NCBI GenBank assembly: GCA_017481185.1
Contig: JAFUPO010000315.1
Span: 1 to 16,489, forward strand
Source of the DNA: Clostridia bacterium
GTDB taxonomy: Bacteria > Bacillota_A > Clostridia > Christensenellales > Aristaeellaceae
Length of the DNA stretch: 16,489 nt
Direction of reading: 5' to 3'
Shown: positions 1 to 6,419 of the stretch, piece by piece
Layout of the letters: every line of letters begins with the position of its first letter
How positions within the stretch are numbered: position 1 is the first letter of the stretch
The notes under the pieces: model-generated
The model's database searches: none
What the model was told of the DNA's origin: nothing
The model's input: only the letters and a program-made list of their open reading frames with translations
Program-made: the position numbers and the translations under genes

Positions 1-705
1 AAAATTGTAAAGGCCTCCGAAACGATTATGCCCGGCGATGAACTGACCGTTAAGGCTGCGGAGAATCCCTTTGTGAGCCGTGGCGGAAAAAAGCTTGAAA
101 AGGCGTTGAAGGTATTTTCAGGCAGCGTTCAGGGAGCTGTGGCTATGGATATAGGGGCAGCCACCGGCGGATTTACAGATGTGCTTCTTCGTAATGGCGC
201 AGCATTGGTCTATTCCATTGATGTCGGCTATGGCCAGTTGGATTGGGGCCTGCGAAATCACCCTCAGGTGCGTGTTATGGAGCGAACCAACGCGCGCTAT
301 CTGACGGTGGATGATTTTGACCAGCGACCCAATCTGACCGTGATGGACGTTTCCTTTATTTCCATCAAGTTGATTCTGCCGGTAGCAGCTCAAATCATGG
401 GTGAGAAAGGCTGCTTCTATACCTTGATAAAGCCCCAGTTTGAGGCGGGAAAGGGCCGAGTAGGTCAAAAGGGCGTGGTGCGAGACCCTGCTGTTCATGT
501 GGATGTAATACGCGATATAGTTGATTTTGCGCCTACCTTTGGATGGCAGGTAACTGAGCTGGATTTTTCACCAATCACTGGCCCGGAGGGAAACATTGAG
601 TTCCTAGCTCATATCGTGCCCGCGGATGAAAGCGCCCCGCAGATCCAAGTGGATGAAATTCGTATGCTGGTTGAGCGGGCGCATCAGCATTTTAAGAAGG
701 CTTAA
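1..705 (+). CDS. tlyA: TlyA-family rRNA 2'-O-methyltransferase, 5'-truncated by window edge
   Basis: The reading frame is open from base 1, so the gene starts upstream; 234 codons remain of a family that is usually about 270 residues. The missing part is most of the N-terminal S4 RNA-binding domain, whose end is visible as the first 20 or so residues. The FtsJ/RrmJ-like methyltransferase domain is complete. It shows SRGGKKLEKAL, the SAM-binding loop DIGAATGGFTD, IDVGYGQLDW, the Asp motif MDVSFIS, IKPQFEAGKGRVG and the C-terminal SPITGPEGNIE. These supply the K-D-K-E catalytic set expected for ribose methylation. Family members methylate 16S and 23S rRNA cytidines, and some are annotated as hemolysin A. 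The gene is followed by a promoter and nadK, which is a common clostridial neighbourhood. The internal ATG at base 28 is not the real start. Confidence 0.95.
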   Translation, partial: KIVKASETIMPGDELTVKAAENPFVSRGGKKLEKALKVFSGSVQGAVAMDIGAATGGFTDVLLRNGAALVYSIDVGYGQLDWGLRNHPQVRVMERTNARYLTVDDFDQRPNLTVMDVSFISIKLILPVAAQIMGEKGCFYTLIKPQFEAGKGRVGQKGVVRDPAVHVDVIRDIVDFAPTFGWQVTELDFSPITGPEGNIEFLAHIVPADESAPQIQVDEIRMLVERAHQHFKKA

Positions 706-712
706 TTCATTC

Positions 713-728
713 TTGCATATTTATGCAA
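713..728. promoter_or_regulatory. Candidate ARG box (ArgR operator) over the -35 element
   Basis: The 16 bases TTGCATATTTATGCAA form an inverted repeat with seven perfect pairs around a central TT. The inner 14 bases (714-727) fit the known ArgR consensus TGMATWWWWATKCA at every position. The site covers the -35 hexamer of the promoter driving nadK and argR, so binding should block RNA polymerase. Further ATGC repeats occur at 732-735 and 740-743, but they do not form a second full palindrome. Autoregulation by ArgR is inferred from the match and from argR being in the same transcription unit. Confidence 0.6.
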
Positions 729-741
729 AGTATGCTACAAT
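713..741 (+). promoter_or_regulatory. Sigma-A-type promoter for nadK-argR
   Basis: The -35 hexamer is TTGCAT (713-718) and the -10 is TACAAT (736-741), with a 17-base spacer. The TG at 733-734, one base before the -10, makes it an extended -10 (TGCTACAAT). It lies in the 59-base gap between tlyA and nadK, about 24 bases before the nadK start codon. The hexamers, spacing and location are read directly; activity is inferred. Confidence 0.7.
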
Positions 742-764
742 GCAGCAGGGATAGGAGGGCGCGC

Positions 765-1607
765 ATGAAAATAAAAACCATCGGTTTGATGGTGCATCCA
801 GGCCGTCAAGACAGCTTGGAAAAAGCGGCGGCGGCTCTCAAAAGCTTTCAAGAGGTTGGCATCCATGTTTGCGTGGAGCCGTGGCTTCGCGATAGTCTGG
901 CAGAGGATCTGCCGCTTCTGTCAGCCGCTTCTGCCGATGTGATGATCTCTCTTGGCGGCGACGGAACCTTTTTGCGTTCAGCCAAATACGCTGTTGGCCA
1001 AGGGATTCCCCTGCTTGGAATTAACCTGGGGCGCGTTGGTTTTCTCACAGAGATTGAATTCAACGAATTAGCTTTGACAGCGCAGCATCTGGCGGCAGGC
1101 GAGTTCGATTTGGAAGCGCGTATGCTTTTGCGGGTTCAAGTCAATGATGAGCCTCCCTTTTTAGCCCTTAACGACGCGGTGGTTTCCAGAGGTGGCCATT
1201 CCCGCTTGATCACAATCGACGCTCACATCTCAAAGGATCAGATTGGTCGTTACATCGCTGATGGTGTGATTGTTGCAACGCCTACAGGTTCCACAGGGTA
1301 CTCCCTCTCAGCAGGGGGGCCTATTATCAGCCCCAGCGTGCCTTGCATGGTCATTACCCCTATTTGTGCTCACTCGCTCCAGCATCGCCCGGTGGTGGTA
1401 TCAGACAGCGCTAATGTGCATCTTCACCTACGCTGTGAAAAACAGCAGGGCATTTTGCTAACAGTGGATGGCCAAGATGCAAAAGCTCTCAATGGAACGG
1501 ATCGTATTGCGATCTCCAGAGCAGACCAAACCTTAAAGTTAATCCGTATAAAGGAACCCCATTTCTTTAATCTAGTGCGGGAGAAGCTTTCCCAGTGGAG
1601 TTGCTGA
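765..1607 (+). CDS. nadK: NAD kinase
   Basis: This is a 280-residue ATP-NAD kinase, which phosphorylates NAD+ to NADP+ in the cytoplasm. The diagnostic motifs are all present: GGDGT at residues 64-68 with catalytic Asp66, INLGRVGFL, LNDAVVSRGG, the NAD-binding signature DGVIVATPTGSTGYSLSAGGP, TPICAHSL (usually TPICPHSL) and VDGQ near residue 235. The length is normal. I chose ATG 765 because AGGAGGG at 753-759 lies five bases upstream. An in-frame ATG at 723 lies between the -35 and -10 elements of the promoter, so it cannot be on that transcript. The gene is followed by argR after a 24-base gap and is very likely cotranscribed with it. That gene pair is common in Clostridia. Confidence 0.96.
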   Translation: MKIKTIGLMVHPGRQDSLEKAAAALKSFQEVGIHVCVEPWLRDSLAEDLPLLSAASADVMISLGGDGTFLRSAKYAVGQGIPLLGINLGRVGFLTEIEFNELALTAQHLAAGEFDLEARMLLRVQVNDEPPFLALNDAVVSRGGHSRLITIDAHISKDQIGRYIADGVIVATPTGSTGYSLSAGGPIISPSVPCMVITPICAHSLQHRPVVVSDSANVHLHLRCEKQQGILLTVDGQDAKALNGTDRIAISRADQTLKLIRIKEPHFFNLVREKLSQWSC

Positions 1608-1631
1608 TCCTGACGCTAAGGAGGAGTACCC

Positions 1632-2081
1632 ATGAAAACTGTGCGCCAAGTGGCAATCCTGGATATTATTCAAAAGAAGGATATTGAAACCCAGGAGGAG
1701 CTGGCTGACGAGCTGAAAAAGCTCGGTATTGCCGTGACCCAGGCCACGGTCTCTCGCGATATTAAGGAGCTCCGTCTTCTCAAGGTTCTTTCAGGCAACG
1801 GCGCTTACAAATATGCAACGGCCGATAAGGCAGAGCACGGCCTATCTGAGCGCTTCATACGTATGTTCACAGAGTCCGTGCTGACCATTACCCATGCCAA
1901 TAATCTCATCGTGCTCAAAACGCTTTCCGGCAGTGCCAACGTAGCGGCTGAAGCTGTTGACAGCCTTCATTGGCCCGAAATTTTGGGAACTCTGGCTGGT
2001 GATAACACCATTTTGCTTATTGTTCGCAGCAACGAAGAGGTGGAAACCGTCGTTGCTCGGATGCAGGAAATGATGAAATAA
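1632..2081 (+). CDS. argR: Arginine repressor ArgR/AhrC
   Basis: This is a 149-residue regulator that, with bound L-arginine, forms a hexamer controlling arginine biosynthesis and catabolism genes. The N-terminal winged helix-turn-helix spans about residues 1-70. Its recognition helix lies in VTQATVSRDIKELRLLKV. The C-terminal arginine-binding and oligomerisation domain contains GSANVAAEAVDSL and the signature EILGTLAGDNTILLIV. The length matches the family exactly. The Shine-Dalgarno AAGGAGG at 1618-1624 sits seven bases before the ATG. A perfect intrinsic terminator follows the stop, so argR ends the nadK-argR unit. A near-perfect ARG box at the upstream promoter suggests autorepression, as is known for E. 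coli argR. Confidence 0.96.
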   Translation: MKTVRQVAILDIIQKKDIETQEELADELKKLGIAVTQATVSRDIKELRLLKVLSGNGAYKYATADKAEHGLSERFIRMFTESVLTITHANNLIVLKTLSGSANVAAEAVDSLHWPEILGTLAGDNTILLIVRSNEEVETVVARMQEMMK

Positions 2082-2096
2082 ACATCGAATATTTAG

Positions 2097-2120
2097 TGCG
2101 CGAGCAATCGCGCATTTTTT
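2097..2120 (+). terminator. Intrinsic terminator after argR
   Basis: A perfect 7-bp GC-rich stem (TGCGCGA, 2097-2103, pairing with TCGCGCA, 2108-2114) closes a GCAA loop of the GNRA tetraloop type. It is followed directly by six T residues (2115-2120). It lies 16 bases after the argR stop and 28 bases before the recN start, so it should insulate recN from nadK-argR unless there is readthrough. Confidence 0.88.
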
Positions 2121-2133
2121 CGTAGTGAACGCC

Positions 2134-2139
2134 AAGGAG
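2134..2139 (+). promoter_or_regulatory. Ribosome binding site deciding the recN start
   Basis: AAGGAG at 2134-2139 lies nine bases before GTG 2149. It overlaps or directly abuts the alternative in-frame starts GTG 2125 and ATG 2140, so neither of those can use it. This supports GTG 2149. Confidence 0.65.
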
Positions 2140-2148
2140 ATGTCTATT

Positions 2149-3849
2149 GTGCTCCTCTCAATTACCATTCGTAATATTGCGCTGATTCAGGAGTTAACCA
2201 TTCCTTTCTACAATGGTCTTCATGTTTTAACCGGCGAAACCGGCGCTGGCAAATCCATCGTTGTGGATGCCGTCAACCTGGTGCTTGGCGGGCGGGCGGA
2301 TCGCGATCTTATTCGTACCGGCTGCGAAAAAGCCTTCGTGGAGGCGGTCTTTGATATTTCCAGGCAGCCCCAGGTAAAAGCATTGCTGGCAGAGCAAGAG
2401 ATAGAAACTGACGGCGAACTATTGATGATCTCCCGCGAGATCTCCCAAACAGGGCGCAACATCTGCCGTGTGATGGGTATGAGTATGCAGCTTTCCTATC
2501 TGAGGCAGCTAACCGCGCTGCTAATGGATATACACGGCCAGCATGAACACCAGTTTTTGATGGATTCCAAATTTCACTTGCGTTTTTTGGATGAATTCGG
2601 CGGCGATAGGCATCGGCTGCTGCTCGGTGAGCTTGAAGCGTGCTACCAGGCCTTTATAACCAACCATCGAGAGTATGTTCGCTTATATAAGGCGGCAAAC
2701 GATCGTGAGCAGCGCATGGATATGCTTCGCTTTCAGGTTGACGAGCTGAAAAAAGCAAGGCTCAAAAAGAGCGAGGAGGATGAACTCCTGGTTGAGCGCC
2801 AGCGGGCTCGACACGCTGAAAAAATTCAAGAAAGCCTCGAGACAGCGTATAACGCTTTGTATGGAAATCAGGTGAATGGCATAGCGCTGGTGCGGCAAGC
2901 AGGGGAGAGCCTGAAAGCCATTGCCGGCATTGATCCTGAATATGCACAAATGGCTGAAAAACTTGAAGGCCTGTATTTTGAATTGGAGGATGCGGGCCTC
3001 ACGCTGAGAGATTGGAGTCAACAAGATAGCTTTGATCCAGAACGAGCCCAACAGGTGGAAGCGCGGCTGGATCAGATTAGCCGGCTAAGCCGCAAATATG
3101 GCGCAGATACCCAGTCTATGCTGGAATACCTTCACAAAATTCAACAGGAATTGCTGGCGTTGGAGTCCCTTGAGGATACGCTGACCCAAGTGCAGACTCA
3201 ACACAAGCAGCTCCTTAAAGCCTATCGGGAAAAAGCGCGGGAAACCACCATGGCACGAAAGGCCCTGGCAGCTTCCTTTGAAAAGCAAATGAAGGCGCAA
3301 TTAAACGACCTGGGAATGGCAAGCACACAGTTTAAAGTTGCTTTCAAAGAACTTGCACCTGATGCTAAAAAAGCCATGCCTACTCCCTTGGGAGATGATG
3401 AGATCGAATTCCTAATTGCCCCTAATCCCGGCGAACCGTTAAAGGCCCTTTCAAAGATCGCTTCCGGCGGCGAGCTTTCTCGGCTGATGCTGGCAATCAA
3501 GGCCATTGCCGCCCAAAGCGGGCAGGTGGATTGTATGGTGTTTGATGAAATTGATACGGGCATCAGCGGCCGCATGGCCCAAGTGGTCGCTGAAAAAATG
3601 ATGGCTATCGCACGTCATCGTCAAGTGATTTGCGTAACTCATTTGCCTCAGATTGCAGCCATGGCTGACCACCAGTATCTGGTAGAAAAATCAATCATCG
3701 AAGGCCGCACCCAAACCAGCGTTTCTGAAATGGATATAGAAGACCGCGCCAGGATGATCGCGCGAATGATCAGCGGAGCGGATGATGGCGAGCAAAGCGG
3801 CCTAAACCATGCAAGAGCCATGATTTCAGCTGCACAAGCGCAGAAATGA
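2149..3849 (+). CDS. recN: DNA repair protein RecN
   Basis: This is a 566-residue SMC-like ATPase that acts early in double-strand break repair and homologous recombination on the nucleoid. The N-terminal ATPase half carries Walker A GETGAGKS (residues 29-36) and the Q-loop region DIHGQHEH. A long coiled-coil-prone, charged middle follows. The C-terminal half has the ABC signature SGGELSRLMLAIK (from about residue 439), Walker B VFDEIDTGISG with Asp466 and Glu467, and the switch VTHLPQIAAMAD with His498. I chose GTG 2149, giving the typical N-terminus MLLSITIRNIALI, because of the Shine-Dalgarno spacing. The gene follows the argR terminator and no promoter is evident in the short gap. I saw no LexA-type operator. 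Downstream is the rnf promoter region. Confidence 0.95.
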   Translation: MLLSITIRNIALIQELTIPFYNGLHVLTGETGAGKSIVVDAVNLVLGGRADRDLIRTGCEKAFVEAVFDISRQPQVKALLAEQEIETDGELLMISREISQTGRNICRVMGMSMQLSYLRQLTALLMDIHGQHEHQFLMDSKFHLRFLDEFGGDRHRLLLGELEACYQAFITNHREYVRLYKAANDREQRMDMLRFQVDELKKARLKKSEEDELLVERQRARHAEKIQESLETAYNALYGNQVNGIALVRQAGESLKAIAGIDPEYAQMAEKLEGLYFELEDAGLTLRDWSQQDSFDPERAQQVEARLDQISRLSRKYGADTQSMLEYLHKIQQELLALESLEDTLTQVQTQHKQLLKAYREKARETTMARKALAASFEKQMKAQLNDLGMASTQFKVAFKELAPDAKKAMPTPLGDDEIEFLIAPNPGEPLKALSKIASGGELSRLMLAIKAIAAQSGQVDCMVFDEIDTGISGRMAQVVAEKMMAIARHRQVICVTHLPQIAAMADHQYLVEKSIIEGRTQTSVSEMDIEDRARMIARMISGADDGEQSGLNHARAMISAAQAQK

Positions 3850-3864
3850 CCATGAAACATCACT

Positions 3865-3897
3865 ATTCTTTGTTAAAATAATATTTTTTAAAAGAAT
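3865..3897. promoter_or_regulatory. AT-rich imperfect palindrome upstream of the rnf promoter
   Basis: This 33-base dyad is centred on base 3881, and 13 of its 16 base pairs match. The outer arms are ATTCTTT (3865-3871) and AAAGAAT (3891-3897). The inner arms are AAAATA (3875-3880) and TATTTT (3882-3887). It sits 13 bases upstream of the rnf -35 region. It could be a regulator site, an UP-like AT-rich element, or a poor terminator for recN, although it has almost no GC pairs. No known operator consensus fits well. The repeat is seen directly; the role is open. Confidence 0.4.
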
Positions 3898-3909
3898 CTT
3901 AAGAATTAC

Positions 3910-3940
3910 TTGTGCATTAACGGCGTTTCTATGCTATAAT
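3910..3940 (+). promoter_or_regulatory. Extended -10 promoter of the rnf operon
   Basis: A perfect TATAAT lies at 3935-3940, preceded by TG at 3932-3933, giving TGCTATAAT. The best -35 candidate is TTGTGC at 3910-3915 with a long 19-base spacer, so the promoter probably depends on the extended -10. Transcription would start near 3947, giving an untranslated leader of about 75-80 bases before rnfC. This position also rules out the in-frame GTG at 3946 as the rnfC start. Confidence 0.75.
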
Positions 3941-4010
3941 AAACAGTGTGCGTATGCAACTGGTTAAATCATGTTGTAACTGACCTGGCAAATAGCCCGG
4001 TTCATAGGAA

Positions 4011-4016
4011 GGGAGG
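4011..4016 (+). promoter_or_regulatory. Ribosome binding site of rnfC
   Basis: GGGAGG lies 10 bases before GTG 4027 and 4 bases before TTG 4021, both in frame. No ATG is near enough to use it; the first in-frame ATG, at 4042, is 25 bases away. The start of rnfC is therefore non-ATG. Confidence 0.6.
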
Positions 4017-4026
4017 ACTTTTGTCC

Positions 4027-5451
4027 GTGAGTGGAACTCGTATGTTTCCCGGTGGTGTGCATCCCCGGGAAGGCGTGAACGGCAAGGCAGTCACTGGCAT
4101 TTCGCCCATTCAAAAGGCTGCTGCTCCGTCTCGTGTCATCATTCCCATGCAGCAGCACATCGGTGCGCCCTGTAAGCCTGTGGTCGCTAAGGGCGATTAT
4201 GTGCGCGTGGGCCAGGTGATCGGTGAAGCGACCGGCTTTGTTTGTGCGCCGGTTCATGCCAGCGTTTCCGGCAAGGTGGTTGCAGTCGATCGATGTGTGT
4301 TGCCCAATGGTCTCCAAGCTGATGCAGTGATCATTGATAATGATTTCACTGATACTTGGGTTGAGCTTACCCCTGTGGCCGAGCCCGATAAGATGACCGG
4401 CAAGGATCTTGCTCAGGTTGTTTTGAAGGCTGGCATCGTAGGTTTGGGCGGCGCTACGTTCCCCACCCATGTGAAGTTGAGTCCTCCTGCGGATCAAAAG
4501 CTGGATACGCTGGTGGTAAACGGCGCTGAATGTGAACCGTATCTGTCTGCTGACCACCGCTTGATGTTGGAAAACGCCGCTACCGTTATCGACGGCGTGA
4601 AGCTGATTATGACTGGCCTTGGTGTGGAACAGGCTGTTATCGGCGTTGAAGATAATAAGATGGACGCTATTAAGGCGCTGACTGATGCCGCAGCCTCCGT
4701 TAGCAGCAAGATCACTGTAAAGGCCCTGCCTGTGCGTTACCCTCAGGGCGGCGAAAAGCAGCTGATTTATGCGCTGACCAGGCGCCGCGTACCTAACGGC
4801 GGTCTGCCTGCTAAGGTTGGCGTTGTGGTCTGCAATGTAGGAACCGCCGCTGCCGTGAGCGAGGCCGTGCGTTTGGGCAAGCCCTTGATTGAGCGTGTGG
4901 TCACCGTTGGCGGTTTGGTGAACAATCCCGGCAACTTCCTTGCCCGTATTGGCACCCCTATTGAAGCGCTGATTGAACAGGCTGGCGGCCTGCAGAACGG
5001 CGTAAAGCAGTTGATCTACGGCGGTCCCATGATGGGTGCTGCTATCGCACGGTTGGCCATCCCTGTTACGAAGGGGTGCTCTGGTATTTTGGCCTTGGGT
5101 CAGGAAGCAAAAGAGCCCGAGGAGAGCGCCTGCATCCGCTGTGGGCGGTGTATTGACACCTGCCCGATGCTGTTGGTACCCACTGTGATGGATCAGTATA
5201 TGCGCGCTGACCGCTTTGATTTGGCTGAAAAGGCTGGTGTCATGAACTGCATGGAATGTGGCGCCTGCACCTTTGTGTGCCCTGCCAAGCGCAGCCTGAC
5301 TCAGAGCTTCCGCGTATCTAAAAAAGTGAGTGGTGAACAGCGCCGCAGGGCTGCCGCTAAGGCCGCTGCCGAAAAAGCCGCTGCTGAAGCTGCTGCCAAA
5401 GCTGCTGAAGAAGCTGCCAAGGCCGCTGAAACCGCTGAGAAGGAGGGTTAA
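4027..5451 (+). CDS. rnfC: Rnf complex subunit RnfC (NADH/FMN- and Fe-S-binding)
   Basis: RnfC is the peripheral cytoplasmic subunit that exchanges electrons with NAD+. The order is: an RnfC N-terminal and barrel-sandwich region (GGVHPRE, IPMQQHIGAPCKPVV); the complex I 51-kDa-like NADH/FMN domain (GIVGLGGATFPTHVK, VNGAECEPYLSADHRLML, YPQGGEKQLIYALT); a SLBB-like part; then two [4Fe-4S] motifs. With the GTG 4027 start (474 residues), these are C369/C372/C375/C379 and C408/C411/C414/C418. The last 35 or so residues are an Ala/Lys/Glu-rich tail. TTG 4021 is an alternative start. It is the first gene of the rnf operon and ends five bases before rnfD. The reaction is reversible ferredoxin:NAD+ oxidoreduction coupled to ion transport. 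Confidence 0.95.
   Translation: MSGTRMFPGGVHPREGVNGKAVTGISPIQKAAAPSRVIIPMQQHIGAPCKPVVAKGDYVRVGQVIGEATGFVCAPVHASVSGKVVAVDRCVLPNGLQADAVIIDNDFTDTWVELTPVAEPDKMTGKDLAQVVLKAGIVGLGGATFPTHVKLSPPADQKLDTLVVNGAECEPYLSADHRLMLENAATVIDGVKLIMTGLGVEQAVIGVEDNKMDAIKALTDAAASVSSKITVKALPVRYPQGGEKQLIYALTRRRVPNGGLPAKVGVVVCNVGTAAAVSEAVRLGKPLIERVVTVGGLVNNPGNFLARIGTPIEALIEQAGGLQNGVKQLIYGGPMMGAAIARLAIPVTKGCSGILALGQEAKEPEESACIRCGRCIDTCPMLLVPTVMDQYMRADRFDLAEKAGVMNCMECGACTFVCPAKRSLTQSFRVSKKVSGEQRRRAAAKAAAEKAAAEAAAKAAEEAAKAAETAEKEG
5341..5448 (+). repeat. Low-complexity Ala/Lys/Glu-coding repeats at the rnfC 3' end
   Basis: Repeated GCTGCC, GCCGCT and GCTGAAG units encode an alanine-rich, charged tail of short AAAEK- or AAEEAAK-like steps. 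The tail is predicted to be helical. E. coli RsxC is known to carry a long Ala/Lys-rich C-terminal extension; this is a short version. The imperfect repeat makes length variation between strains likely. Confidence 0.6.
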
Positions 5452-5456
5452 GGAAA

Positions 5457-6419
5457 ATGCAAAAGAAACTTGCTGTTACTTCCTCTCCCCATCTTCGCGC
5501 AAGCGTCACTACCCGCAGCGTGATGGCCGATGTATGCATCGCCTTGATCCCTGCCGGTCTGGCCAGCGTTTGGTTCTTCGGCCTGCGTGCCCTGATCCTG
5601 ATCCTGACCTGTGTGGCCAGCTGCGTATTGGTGGAGTATGCTTACCAGAAGATTACTCACCAGAAGGTGACTGCTGGCGATATGAGCGCTGTTGTAACCG
5701 GCCTTCTGCTGGCTTACAATCTGCCCGCCAACGCGCCTGCCTGGATGGCTGTTATCGGCTCTGTTATTGCCATCATCCTTGTGAAACAGATCTTTGGCGG
5801 CATCGGCCAAAACATTTTCAACCCCGCTCTGATGGCTCGCGCAATCCTGTTCATCAGCTGGGGCACCATCATGGCCAGCTATCCCCAGGCGACGCCCGGT
5901 GAGTGGATGGTTGGCATGGCTGGCGGCGCAGCAGATGCTATTTCGTCCGCTACGCCCTTGTCTGCTGTGGGCAGCGATACTTACTCTGTAATGAATCTGT
6001 TCCTGGGCAACGTGCCTGGCGTGCTGGGCGAAACCAGCAAGGTAGCATTGCTTTTGGGCGGCTTGTACCTCTTGGTTCGCAGGGTTATTGACTGGCGCAT
6101 TCCGGTTACCTTCATTGCCACTGTTTTTGTATGCTACCTGCTCAAGGACGGCGCGAACGTAGCCCTGTATCAGATCCTCTCTGGCGGTTTGTTCATCGGC
6201 GCTTTCTTTATGGCAACCGATTATGCTACGTCTCCCATCACGCCTTGGGGCAAGATCATTATGGGCGTGGGCTGCGGCCTGCTGCTCTTTGTGATTCGCG
6301 CCTTCGCCAACTATCCTGAAGGCTGCTCTTTCGCCATCCTGTTCATGAACATGGCGACTCCTTTGATCGACAAGTATACCATGCCTCGTTCCTTTGGGGA
6401 GGTGAAGCAGCATGGCTAA
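5457..6419 (+). CDS. rnfD: Rnf complex membrane subunit RnfD
   Basis: This 320-residue, very hydrophobic subunit of the NqrB/RnfD family has about ten membrane segments. It is thought to carry a covalent FMN and to form part of the ion path. The family core is clear in GDMSAVVTGLLLAYNLP, GGIGQNIFNPALMAR and the late segment DYATSPITPWGK. The flavin attachment motif reads DAISSATPLS, with the predicted acceptor at Thr166; the usual form is SGAT, so one Gly is Ser here. The start ATG 5457 follows AAGGAGG (5440-5446) in the rnfC end. The 3' end overlaps rnfE by 8 bases. In most clostridial operons rnfG would stand between these two genes, but no such gene or fused FMN-binding domain is present here. 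Confidence 0.94.
   Translation: MQKKLAVTSSPHLRASVTTRSVMADVCIALIPAGLASVWFFGLRALILILTCVASCVLVEYAYQKITHQKVTAGDMSAVVTGLLLAYNLPANAPAWMAVIGSVIAIILVKQIFGGIGQNIFNPALMARAILFISWGTIMASYPQATPGEWMVGMAGGAADAISSATPLSAVGSDTYSVMNLFLGNVPGVLGETSKVALLLGGLYLLVRRVIDWRIPVTFIATVFVCYLLKDGANVALYQILSGGLFIGAFFMATDYATSPITPWGKIIMGVGCGLLLFVIRAFANYPEGCSFAILFMNMATPLIDKYTMPRSFGEVKQHG

Noticed and set aside
2125..2148. GTG 2125 or ATG 2140 as the start of recN
   Set aside because: The AAGGAG at 2134-2139 is after the first and directly against the second. GTG 2149 has proper spacing and gives the usual RecN N-terminus.
2082..2148. LexA/SOS box upstream of recN
   Set aside because: No GAAC-N4-GTTC-like pattern is present in this gap.
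3870..3890. Rex (redox repressor) operator upstream of rnf
   Set aside because: Only one half-site TTGTTAA is present. The other half does not read TTAACAA at the right distance.
3946..4026. In-frame GTG at 3946 as the start of rnfC
   Set aside because: It lies only six bases after the perfect -10 box, at the expected transcript start, with no ribosome binding site. A GGGAGG further down serves TTG 4021 or GTG 4027.
5330..5902. Plus-strand alternative frame overlapping the rnfC tail and rnfD
   Set aside because: It is a frame shadow: Pro/Leu/Lys and Arg/Cys-rich translation from the Ala-coding repeats and rnfD codons, with no ribosome binding site and no domain.
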